A DNA stretch of 64,000 bases, from assembly GCF_001042485.2 (NCBI RefSeq), contig NZ_LBMN02000008.1, forward strand, positions 62,001 to 126,000. Reading direction: 5' to 3'. Position 1 is the stretch's first letter. The number at the start of each line of letters is the position of its first letter. Below are positions 16,939 to 24,010 of this stretch, piece by piece. Under the pieces are notes generated by a model that was given only the letters and a program-made list of their open reading frames with translations, was not told the DNA's origin and did not search any database. This stretch comes from Bacillus paralicheniformis. GTDB taxonomy: Bacteria > Bacillota > Bacilli > Bacillales > Bacillaceae. The translations under genes were made by a program, and so were the position numbers.

Positions 16939-18183
16939 TTACACGGACACTTCACTATGAGGGGCTTCGATTTTGCCGTGTTTCTTTTCCGTTTCGGTGA
17001 CGATGACTGCGCATGCTGCATCACCTGTTGTATTGACAGCCGTACGAATCATGTCCAGAAGTCGGTCAATTCCCAATATTAGCGCAATTCCTTCAACTGG
17101 AAGGCCAACTGTTTGAAGAACCATGGCGAGCATAATCAGTCCGACACCCGGAACACCCGCTGTTCCAATGCTGGCAAGCACTGCGGTGAGAACAACCATC
17201 AACAGCTGTGTCAGTGACAGGTCATTGCCGTACACCTGAGCGATAAAGACCGTCGCTACCCCTTGCATAATCGCCGTGCCATCCATGTTGATCGTAGCTC
17301 CAAGCGGCTGAACAAAGCTTGAGATCGGCTCTGGCACTTTCAGCTTTCTTTGAGCGACATCCATCGAAACCGGAAGCGTCGCGTTGCTGCTTGACGTACT
17401 GAAGGCAACAAGCATAACCTCTGAAAAATCTTTAAAGAATGTGAGCGGGTTCCGCTTTGCCAAAAACGCAATCGCTGAGCCGTATGTGACGATGGTGTGG
17501 ATGAACAGCGCCAGAATGACGACGATCATATAAAGCCCCATTGCTTTAATGGCGTCCCAGCCTTGACTTCCGATTGCCCCGGCAATCAAGCCGAACGTAC
17601 CGTACGGTGCGAACTTCATGACGAGATTGACGAGATACATCATTAGATCGTTACCTTGTTCAACCACTTTGAGAAGAGCGTCCGCTTTTTTGCCGAGCAT
17701 CGTAATTCCGAGACCGACCAAAATGGAGAAAGCAATGATTTGCAGCATATTTCCTTCAGCCATTGCCTGAACCGGGTTTGTCGGAATGATATTCAAAAGC
17801 GTTTCGGCAATGCTCGGCGCTTTCTCAGCTGAATATTCCGCAGCGCTTGTATCATATGTTCCGATGGTTCCCGGTTTGATGACCAACGCTAAAATAAGTC
17901 CGATAATAATGGCAATTGCCGTTGTAACTAAAAAGAAAGAAATCGTTTTGGCACCGATTCTGCCCAGTTTCTTTGGATCTCCAAGTCCTGCTACCCCTAA
18001 AGTGAGAGAAAAGAAAACAATCGGTACAACGAGCATTTTAATTAAGTTGAGGAAGATCGTGCCGAGCGGCCCGAATAAAAATGTATTAAGCTTGCTAAAT
18101 AAATCCGGCGAAGTGACGTTCAGTATAATACCGACGACTGCACCGAGTAATAGAGCGATAATAATTTTTGTTGCTAACTTCAT
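16939..18183 (-). CDS. Dicarboxylate/amino acid:cation symporter (DAACS family)
   Basis: 414 residues from ATG 18183 (AAAGGGGAG 9 nt upstream; upstream in-frame codons are inside the leader). Family features: MLVVPIVFFSLTLG, the serine-rich reentrant loop FSTSSSNATLPVS, NMDGTAIMQG in TM7 and the substrate loop DRLLDMIRTAVNTTGDA in TM8. It imports an acidic or small neutral amino acid or dicarboxylate with Na+/H+. Substrate cannot be read from sequence; it is not an obvious copy of B. subtilis DctP, which occupies this position there, or GltT. The arginine in the DMIRTAVN loop favours an acidic substrate. It is controlled by a c-di-AMP riboswitch. Confidence 0.88.
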   Translation of the reverse strand: MKLATKIIIALLLGAVVGIILNVTSPDLFSKLNTFLFGPLGTIFLNLIKMLVVPIVFFSLTLGVAGLGDPKKLGRIGAKTISFFLVTTAIAIIIGLILALVIKPGTIGTYDTSAAEYSAEKAPSIAETLLNIIPTNPVQAMAEGNMLQIIAFSILVGLGITMLGKKADALLKVVEQGNDLMMYLVNLVMKFAPYGTFGLIAGAIGSQGWDAIKAMGLYMIVVILALFIHTIVTYGSAIAFLAKRNPLTFFKDFSEVMLVAFSTSSSNATLPVSMDVAQRKLKVPEPISSFVQPLGATINMDGTAIMQGVATVFIAQVYGNDLSLTQLLMVVLTAVLASIGTAGVPGVGLIMLAMVLQTVGLPVEGIALILGIDRLLDMIRTAVNTTGDAACAVIVTETEKKHGKIEAPHSEVSV

Positions 18184-18203
18184 ATAACATATCTCCCCTT
18201 TCC

Positions 18204-18234
18204 AAAAAAAGCCCATGAGAGATCTCCCATGGGC
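18204..18234 (-). terminator. Riboswitch expression-platform terminator
   Basis: GCCCATGGGA / TCTCATGGGC type stem (18211-18234) followed on the minus strand by seven T residues (18210-18204), between the c-di-AMP aptamer and the symporter start codon. As drawn it is the OFF structure. Confidence 0.85.
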
Positions 18235-18261
18235 TTTTACCATTAAAATTGGTTCCACATG

Positions 18262-18408
18262 ACTCTCTTCACGTTGATGAGGTTAGCTGACGGGTTCGGA
18301 CGAAGAGATGTCCGTCTTTCAGTTCGCACGGGAACAGAAAAATTCACCCCAAATGATCGGGTCCCCCACTCCTACTAAAGGATTAAACGTGTGGCGCTAT
18401 TTCGTTAT
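18262..18408 (-). promoter_or_regulatory. c-di-AMP riboswitch (ydaO-yuaA class) upstream of the symporter gene
   Basis: The minus strand carries the conserved blocks of the ydaO/yuaA aptamer in order: a GGGGGACCC block, then TTTGGGGTGAAT (18353-18342), a variable hairpin GACGGACATCTCTTCGTCC, then CCCGTCAGCTAACCTC (18294-18279) and a closing purine-rich GTGAAGAGAG. These match the class consensus seen in the T. tengcongensis structure (GGGGUUAAUC, CCCGACAGCUAACUCC). A terminator follows. The class turns genes off when c-di-AMP is high; known targets include K+ importers, osmolyte transport and cell-wall hydrolases. Confidence 0.88.
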
Positions 18409-18414
18409 ATAACA

Positions 18415-18443
18415 GTTATACCTGAAAATTCGAAATATGTAAA
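18415..18443 (-). promoter_or_regulatory. Promoter of the riboswitch-controlled symporter
   Basis: TTTACA (18438-18443), 17-nt spacer, TATAAC (18415-18420) on the minus strand, placing the transcription start at the 5' edge of the c-di-AMP aptamer. Confidence 0.7.
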
Positions 18444-18470
18444 CCAAATTTTCTGATTTACAAATATATG

Positions 18471-19511
18471 CTATTTTCGGGTGCCCGCTGTTCGGCTTTT
18501 CTCTTGACTTGTGACATCAAGGATATCAAGCAGGAAAACAAATATCGGAATACCGATAATTAAACCCCAAATCCCTATGAAATGTTCAGAAAAAATCAGC
18601 ACGATAAACGTGAAGAAAATCGGCAGCTCCGTCTTGGCGGACATCAGTTTCGGATTGAGGAAATAGGCCTCTATCGCATGGACGATCATGATGACCAATA
18701 CCAGTGATACGATATAAGCGATTCCGCCGATACTGTAGGCGATAATGCTTAACGGAATAAGGGAGAGCACAACGCCTGCGACCGGAACCAGCCCGAGGAA
18801 AAACACCATGACAGCAAGGCCGAATAGCTGAGGAAAACCCATAATCGCGAGGGCAATGGTCGTCAATGCGCAATTGATGGAGGCGATAATAAACTGAGCC
18901 TCAAGCACCTTTCCGAACGTTCTCGTGAATTTTTTACCAAAGTAAGCAATTTCCTCGTAGAAAATGGCTATTTTGCTCGTCTTAAATTTATCCATTAAGC
19001 TCAAGACCTTGTCTTTTTCGATCAATAAGAACATGCTGAGAACCAATGACATAACCACCTGCAGGCCAAACGCGCTAATATCTGTGATATATGTATAGAT
19101 AAAGTTAAGACCTTTTTCCAAATAGGATGTCAAATTGATATCGCCGAACATACCGGTGATCATATCGAGAAAAGGAATGCTGTCAGGGTGAGAAGCAATA
19201 TACTTTCCTTGTTTGATCAGCTGCTGAATCTGGGTGACGATCACGGGGTAATAGACCACACCGCCGATCGAAAGCGCGATGGCAAGAGCCGCATACAAAC
19301 AGGAAATAATCAGTCTCTGGCTGACTTTAATAAAGCGGTTTAAAAAACCGCGGATCACATTTTCCAGACGGTTCATCAAAAACGTAAAGATAAATGTGAG
19401 CAATATGAGATTCATCATGCTGCGGAACAGATATAAAACTCCCGCCAATACAACAAAAACTGAAAAACGCCTGACCCCAGGATGCTGAAAAAATTTAATC
19501 AACGCTGCCAT
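18471..19511 (-). CDS. ydbI: YdbI, AI-2E/PerM family membrane protein
   Basis: 346 residues from ATG 19511 (ribosome site GGTGGGAG; a GTG five codons upstream overlaps that site). Eight hydrophobic segments with the family's long cytoplasmic region between TM3 and TM4, and the late PVAGVVLSLIPLS and FFTFIVLIFSEHFIGIWGLIIG blocks. The family name comes from a proposed autoinducer-2 export role in E. coli TqsA; other members are Na+/H+ antiporter-like or permeases, and no substrate is known here. It is followed by the riboswitch promoter with no clear terminator. Confidence 0.85.
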   Translation of the reverse strand: MAALIKFFQHPGVRRFSVFVVLAGVLYLFRSMMNLILLTFIFTFLMNRLENVIRGFLNRFIKVSQRLIISCLYAALAIALSIGGVVYYPVIVTQIQQLIKQGKYIASHPDSIPFLDMITGMFGDINLTSYLEKGLNFIYTYITDISAFGLQVVMSLVLSMFLLIEKDKVLSLMDKFKTSKIAIFYEEIAYFGKKFTRTFGKVLEAQFIIASINCALTTIALAIMGFPQLFGLAVMVFFLGLVPVAGVVLSLIPLSIIAYSIGGIAYIVSLVLVIMIVHAIEAYFLNPKLMSAKTELPIFFTFIVLIFSEHFIGIWGLIIGIPIFVFLLDILDVTSQEKSRTAGTRK

Positions 19512-19690
19512 TCGGTACACTCCCACCAGTACTTTAGTCCTTAACTTTTAGCATTCAAACTTTTATAATTACAATTTGATGCATCATCTGTAAATTATAT
19601 AACAAAACAGACCGGAAATCTCTTCAGAAGATCAATAATTAATAATATTTTAATATGAGCGCTCGTGCGGTAGCGGCAGGCATCTTCCAT

Positions 19691-19889
19691 AAAAAAGGAG
19701 GGGCTGATGTTCAGCCCCTCCAGATTATTGACAAAATCCTTTCAGCGTGACCCTCAACCCTTGCAGTCTAGGAAGGCCGAGCATTGGGGCGGAGCGAATG
19801 TTGCAATTCGTGAGCACCGACGCGCAGGCCTGACAACGAATGCGAGGGTTTGTCGACACGCTGAGAGGGACTGTTTGTCAGCCCCTCTC
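19691..19889 (-). repeat. Structured intergenic element, about 200 nt, bounded by two related hairpins
   Basis: Downstream of gsiB. One hairpin (19863-19889) reads GAGAGGGGCTG / CAGTCCCTCTC on the minus strand with one mismatch; the other (19697-19721) is a perfect 11-bp stem GGAGGGGCTGA / TCAGCCCCTCC followed on the minus strand by TTTTTT, a terminator. Between them lies a G+C-rich 140-nt core with no reading frame (contains AGACTGCAAGGGTTGAGGGT on the minus strand). I suspect a dispersed Bacillus intergenic repeat or a stable RNA processed from the gsiB 3' UTR. It has no second copy in this window. Confidence 0.45.
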
Positions 19890-19900
19890 TTCACCGTACA

Positions 19901-20341
19901 TTAACCGCTTCTTCTTTGGCGTCCGCCTTTTTCACCGTTTTCTTGATAGAACTCCTTGTCATGGTTTCGGCTTGTGGCTTCTCCGCCTTTTTGACCGATC
20001 TCCTGGTAGAATTCTTTGTCATGGTTTTTGCTTGTGGCTTCTCCGCCCTTTTCACCGATTTCCTGGTAGAATTCTTTGTCATGATTACGGCTTGTGGCTT
20101 CTCCGCCTTTTTCACCGATTTCCTGGTAGAATTCTTTGTCATGATTACGGCTTGTGGCTTCCCCGCCTTTTTCGCCGATTTCCTGGTAGAATTCTTTGTC
20201 ATGATTTTTGCTTGTGGCTTCTCCGCCTTTTTGACCGATCTCTTGGTAGAATTCTTTATCATGGTTTTGGCTTGTTTTTTCTCCGCCTTTTCTGCCTGCT
20301 TCTTCCCTGCTCATTTTGTTGTTGTCATTATTGTTTGCCAT
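19901..20341 (-). CDS. gsiB: GsiB, KGG-repeat general stress protein
   Basis: 146 residues, hydrophilic. Six tandem copies of a 20-residue unit ([K/E]KGGEATS[K/R]NHDKEFYQEIG) follow the leader MANNNDNNKMSREEAGRKGG; the DNA is therefore a 60-bp tandem repeat. B. subtilis GsiB (123 aa, five units) is the classic sigma-B reporter, related to plant LEA group 1 proteins and thought to protect against desiccation; this copy is one unit longer. AAAGGAGG precedes ATG 20341. The very stable message in B. subtilis is known; the structured element downstream may matter here. Confidence 0.95.
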   Translation of the reverse strand: MANNNDNNKMSREEAGRKGGEKTSQNHDKEFYQEIGQKGGEATSKNHDKEFYQEIGEKGGEATSRNHDKEFYQEIGEKGGEATSRNHDKEFYQEIGEKGGEATSKNHDKEFYQEIGQKGGEATSRNHDKEFYQENGEKGGRQRRSG

Positions 20342-20376
20342 TTTCGATTCCTCCTTTTGAAGTGTTATGGTTTTTA

Positions 20377-20402
20377 CATTCCACATTTCAAAAAGCGTAA
20401 AC
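20377..20402 (-). promoter_or_regulatory. Sigma-B promoter of gsiB
   Basis: GTTTAC (20397-20402), 14-nt spacer, GGAATG (20377-20382). The B. subtilis gsiB sigma-B promoter has the same spacing and a GGAATA -10, so this is a close match. Confidence 0.82.
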
Positions 20403-20442
20403 ACAAATAGCACATTCACGAAAGAGTCCGGGAATCATGCAA

Positions 20443-21132
20443 TCATCCGCTGCCTTTTACCGTCCATTCCGGTACCGGAGCCGGCGTATTGTTCTGCAGC
20501 GTCTTAGATATCTCGGCAGGCTCTTCAAACAGGGTAATGTTGATGGATTCGAACGTACCTTTCTGATTCGTTCTTTCATATATTGCATCATGATGATCGG
20601 CCATAAAGTTCAAATAATCGCGCTTTGATTTCCAAAGCACCAGGACGACGGCTTCCGGCCCGTTTTCTGTTTCCATCCATCCACCCCACTGTCTGATGAA
20701 TCCGCTGACGTTTTGCAGCGGAGCCCATTTGGCCTGCGCCTCGCTGAATGCATGAAGCTGTTGTCCGGCTGGTTTGCACCGTATCAGCTTCAGCACATTC
20801 CCTTCCGCGAACGGGACGGTTTCCGCATTAGTTTTTTCTATACAAAGGTTAACCGACCTTACATCAGCGCGCGTCCGGTGAATGACGCCTTTCGGAATCA
20901 GCAGGGAATCGTTCGCTTTCAGGACTTCTGTGGGACGGTCCTGAAAGTCGATCAACAGCTCTCCTTCCAAAACAATAAACAGCTCATCTGAGCCGGGATG
21001 GAAATGCCATACGTATTCGCCCTCCAAAACAGCAATTCGCATACAATGGTCGTTCACTTCCGAAACGGAAAAATTGGCATGCTTTTCTGTGACTTCCTTT
21101 GTCAATTCAAGAAGACTCGTTTTGCGATCCAT
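20443..21132 (-). CDS. Cupin-domain protein fused to a YdbC-like dimeric alpha/beta-barrel domain
   Basis: 229 residues from ATG 21132 (GGAG 8 nt upstream). Residues about 1-105 are a cupin with metal-site pattern WHFHPGSDELFIVLEGE...LIPKGVIHR. Residues about 112-205 form a separate domain (LIRCKP...FSEAQAKWAPL...GFIRQWGGW...ALVLWKSKRDYLNFMADHHDAI) like B. subtilis YdbC, an antibiotic-monooxygenase-type fold. In B. subtilis ydbB (cupin) and ydbC are separate neighbours next to gsiB; here they read as one protein. Function unknown; both folds handle small molecules. Confidence 0.72.
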   Translation of the reverse strand: MDRKTSLLELTKEVTEKHANFSVSEVNDHCMRIAVLEGEYVWHFHPGSDELFIVLEGELLIDFQDRPTEVLKANDSLLIPKGVIHRTRADVRSVNLCIEKTNAETVPFAEGNVLKLIRCKPAGQQLHAFSEAQAKWAPLQNVSGFIRQWGGWMETENGPEAVVLVLWKSKRDYLNFMADHHDAIYERTNQKGTFESINITLFEEPAEISKTLQNNTPAPVPEWTVKGSG

Positions 21133-21260
21133 CAGCTTCACTCCTCTTTCATTTGATTTTCTCCCGAACTTATTTTACCATTTGACTTTTGAGCGTTCGC
21201 CTTTTAAAGTGTTGGATATTGGTGAAAAAACGGTTTGAACCTATAGAAGAGGTGTACATC

Positions 21261-22550
21261 ATGCAAAATCAAAACGGAAAAGCTTCAGGGCTTTTGCCGC
21301 TGTTTTTATTTGTTTGTTTATTCGTTGGATCAGGCTTGATCACAGGCGATTTTTACAGCCTGCCAATCGTGGCCGCGGCGCTTGCGGCATCGGTTGTCTC
21401 ACTGGCGATGAACCGTAAGGAGAAGCTCAGCCAAAAGACGGAGTGGTTTGCGAAAGGCGCTGGACACCCCGATATTATGATCATGGTGATGATCTTTATT
21501 TTGGCCGGCGCGTTTTCATCAGCCGCAAAGGCGATGGGGGCCGTTGAATCAACCGTTAATCTTGCGCTTTCGTTTGTACCGGGGCAGTTTATGGTTGCCG
21601 GTTTATTTATCATCGCTGCGTTTATCTCTGTGTCGATGGGCACGTCAACCGGAACGATTGCTGCGCTCGCTCCGATCGCAGCAGGGATCAGCGCCGAAAT
21701 CGGCGTTCCGGCGGCCTATTCGGTTGCTGCGGTTGTGGGGGGCGCGATGTTCGGTGATAACTTATCATTTATTTCCGATACGACCATTGCCGCTGTCCGC
21801 ACACAAAAGACGAAAATGTCGGACAAGTTTAAAACGAATTTCCTGATCGTCCTGCCTGCCGCGGTTGCCACGGTCATCCTGCTGATGGTGTTTTCAGCCG
21901 GAGGGCATCCTGCCGCACAAGCCGGGACTTACAGCTGGGTGAAGGTGCTGCCGTATCTCGGGGTTCTGATATTCGCCCTTCTCGGATTTAATGTTATGGC
22001 CGTTATTTTCGGCGGCATCGTGTTAGCCGGAGTAATCGGTATTTCCGACGGCAGCCTGACGCTTCATACGTATTTAACCGCGATCACCGAAGGCATCGGC
22101 GGGATGTCCGAACTGATCATTTTATCGCTTCTGATTGGCGGAATGGCGGAAATGATGAAGCGAAACGGCGGGATCGCATTTCTCCTTCAATTTGTATCGC
22201 GGAGAATCCGTTCAAAAAAAGGAGCGGAAGCGGGCATTGCCGGCCTTGTCAGCGCGGCAAACCTGGCGACGGCCAACAATACGATTGCCATCATTACAGC
22301 GGGGCCGCTGGCAAAAGATTTATCCGACCGGTACGGAATCGACAATAGGAAATCGGCGAGCATCCTCGATATCTTTTCCTGTGTGATACAAGGATTGATT
22401 CCTTACGGCGCGCAAATGCTGTCAGCTGCACAAATCGCGAAAATATCGCCTGTCAGCATTCTTCCTTATTCTTTTTATCCGATTTTGATCGGCGTCTGCG
22501 GCATATGCGCGATTATCTTCAGACTGCCTCGCTTTACGGAAAAAGCGTAA
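21261..22550 (+). CDS. Na+/H+ antiporter, NhaC family
   Basis: 429 residues from ATG 21261 (AGAGGTG 6 nt upstream). Eleven to twelve hydrophobic segments with the NhaC landmarks: SMGTSTGTIAALAPIA, GGAMFGDNLSFISDTTIAA and late AANLATANNTIAIITAGP. The family exchanges Na+/H+ or, in MleN, malate-2H+/Na+-lactate; substrate is not resolved. A TTGACT/TAAAGT-like promoter lies just upstream, divergent from the cupin gene. A terminator shared with the EcsC-like gene follows. Confidence 0.85.
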   Translation: MQNQNGKASGLLPLFLFVCLFVGSGLITGDFYSLPIVAAALAASVVSLAMNRKEKLSQKTEWFAKGAGHPDIMIMVMIFILAGAFSSAAKAMGAVESTVNLALSFVPGQFMVAGLFIIAAFISVSMGTSTGTIAALAPIAAGISAEIGVPAAYSVAAVVGGAMFGDNLSFISDTTIAAVRTQKTKMSDKFKTNFLIVLPAAVATVILLMVFSAGGHPAAQAGTYSWVKVLPYLGVLIFALLGFNVMAVIFGGIVLAGVIGISDGSLTLHTYLTAITEGIGGMSELIILSLLIGGMAEMMKRNGGIAFLLQFVSRRIRSKKGAEAGIAGLVSAANLATANNTIAIITAGPLAKDLSDRYGIDNRKSASILDIFSCVIQGLIPYGAQMLSAAQIAKISPVSILPYSFYPILIGVCGICAIIFRLPRFTEKA

Positions 22551-22557
22551 CTCTATG

Positions 22558-22592
22558 AAAAAGGCTGCCGTTATCGAAACGGCAGCCTTTTT
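22558..22592. terminator. Bidirectional terminator, nhaC-like / EcsC-like genes
   Basis: Nearly perfect stem AAAAAGGCTGCCGTT / AACGGCAGCCTTTTT with a short loop between convergent genes. Confidence 0.92.
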
Positions 22593-22593
22593 A

Positions 22594-23415
22594 TCACTCT
22601 GTTTCTGCGGCGTCCAGCTCCGCAAGCCTTTCCATGATCCTCCGCTTTTTATACATCATCATTCCTGTTTCGGCAACGCCGTTCACCATTGAACGGTTTG
22701 AGATTGCGCCAAAGAGGATGCCTGCGACGGGCACCATTTGAAACAGCTTTTTCCATCCGAAAGAATCGCGGTATGTATAAACAACCTCCCGCCAGCCTTG
22801 AATTTGCGAAATCATATTTTCCCGTGAGCCTGAATGTAGATGGTATCGGCTGAGTTCCTGAATGATCACCCTTTTCCCGACAATATCAGCGGCGCTGAGC
22901 TGCAGGCATTTAATAATGAACATCCGCTCCGTTTTTTCTTTAGGATCGTAGCCGTAAGACACCGCGATGTCCTGTAATGTCTTCAATGAAAGGCCGAGGA
23001 TGGCGGGAATATCGACGGCAAGCGTGAATAAGCCGCCGACACCTGTTGTCGCTCCTTGGACAGCCGCGGTATTCGCCCTGTTTTTTCCGAGGTTTTCACA
23101 CATTTGATCCATCACTTCCAAAGGAGCCCTTTGAATATCTTCGACCGTTTCGATCGTTTCATCCGGGAACTTTTTTTGAAACTGGCGGATCAGATGTTTT
23201 TCGGACGTTAAATATTGGCCGCCGTTTTGAATAAAGCCGCCGATTTCGTCGAGCAAGAGACCGATTTTATCTTGAATGAATGCCGGTGTAAGCTTGTCCA
23301 GAACCTTGAACGGCAGCCGCCCGATCCTTTCCCAAAACCACGCTTTCTGCTGCTCTTTTTCCCATTTTTCAATTTTTTTCAGTTCGTTTTCCAAATCTGT
23401 TTTATCGTTGCGCAC
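22594..23415 (-). CDS. EcsC-family protein
   Basis: 273 residues from GTG 23415. The family's features are present: a glycine-rich amphipathic stretch TTGVGGLFTLAVDIPAILGLSLKTLQDIAVSYGYDP and a charged N-terminal helix with KKIEKWEKEQQ. Function unknown; members are membrane-associated and named after the third gene of the ecs ABC operon. Position next to ydaT and gsiB corresponds to ydbA in B. subtilis, but I am not certain that ydbA encodes the same family, so no symbol is given. Confidence 0.75.
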   Translation of the reverse strand: MRNDKTDLENELKKIEKWEKEQQKAWFWERIGRLPFKVLDKLTPAFIQDKIGLLLDEIGGFIQNGGQYLTSEKHLIRQFQKKFPDETIETVEDIQRAPLEVMDQMCENLGKNRANTAAVQGATTGVGGLFTLAVDIPAILGLSLKTLQDIAVSYGYDPKEKTERMFIIKCLQLSAADIVGKRVIIQELSRYHLHSGSRENMISQIQGWREVVYTYRDSFGWKKLFQMVPVAGILFGAISNRSMVNGVAETGMMMYKKRRIMERLAELDAAETE

Positions 23416-23478
23416 AGAAGGTTCGCCCTCTCAATCGTGTTTTTTTATAGTATACAATGATTCACTTTATGAATCCGT

Positions 23479-23505
23479 GTTTTTTGATCGGCAGCCGGAG
23501 GGTAA
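23479..23505 (+). promoter_or_regulatory. Probable sigma-B promoter of ydaT
   Basis: GTTTTT (23479-23484), 15-nt spacer, GGGTAA (23500-23505), 28 bp upstream of the ydaT start. ydaT is a sigma-B gene in B. subtilis. Confidence 0.65.
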
Positions 23506-23533
23506 ACCTTTATGTAAAAGGAGGAATGATCAA

Positions 23534-23980
23534 ATGCCATGGTCAATGGAAGACTATCCCGCTTCATTGAAACATTTGGACAAACCGGTAAAAAAGAAAG
23601 CCATTGAAATTGCGAATGCAATGGTAGACGAAGGATACGACGAAAGCCGGGCGATTCCGATCGCGACGAGTCAGGCGAAGGAATGGGCGGATAACAGGAG
23701 CAAAAGCGAACTCAAATCCTATGCGGAGGAAGCTGATGAAACGGTACGCGGTGACAGCGGTTCGAGCAGCAGGCCGGAGCTTGCGGAAAAGTGCGAGCAT
23801 GTCATTAAACACGAAAAAGGCTGGGCAGTCAAAGCCGAAGACGCCAAGCGGGCCAGCGAAGTAAAGGATACAAAAGCAGAAGCCGTCGAACGGGCGAAAG
23901 AAATCGCCGAAAACAAAGGCACTGCCGTCATCGTCCATAAAAAAGACGGCAGTGTGGAGCGGAAGATCAGGATGAATTAA
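23534..23980 (+). CDS. ydaT: YdaT, DUF2188-type general stress protein
   Basis: 148 residues from ATG 23534 (AAGGAGG at 9 nt). Starts MPWSMEDYPASLKHL, a ChaB-like/YdaT N-terminal segment, and ends with a DUF2188 unit (AVERAKEIAENKGTAVIVHKKDGSVERK). Very hydrophilic, rich in K, E and A. Orthologue of a sigma-B-dependent B. subtilis protein, associated there with ethanol/low-temperature stress survival; molecular role unknown. Longer in-frame extension upstream lacks a ribosome site. Confidence 0.88.
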   Translation: MPWSMEDYPASLKHLDKPVKKKAIEIANAMVDEGYDESRAIPIATSQAKEWADNRSKSELKSYAEEADETVRGDSGSSSRPELAEKCEHVIKHEKGWAVKAEDAKRASEVKDTKAEAVERAKEIAENKGTAVIVHKKDGSVERKIRMN

Positions 23981-24010
23981 CGGGGCGCTCCGTTTTTGGA
24001 GCGTCTTATT
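23981..24010. terminator. Bidirectional terminator between ydaT and glycosyltransferase gene
   Basis: GGCGCTCC-GTTTTT-GGAGCGTC followed by TTATTTTTT, 6-8 bp stem between the convergent genes. Confidence 0.65.

Noticed and set aside
16939-18183. Naming the DAACS symporter dctP by position
   Set aside because: The position matches B. subtilis dctP, but the motifs read differ from what I recall of DctP and there is no DctS/DctR pair beside it.
19901-20290. Regularly spaced repeat resembling a CRISPR array
   Set aside because: It is a head-to-tail 60-bp coding repeat without spacers; no cas genes nearby.
19840-20410. Long plus-strand frames (164-186 codons, F/L/C-rich) and a second minus-strand frame over gsiB
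   Set aside because: They are antisense and shifted readings of the gsiB 60-bp tandem repeat; no ribosome sites, implausible composition.
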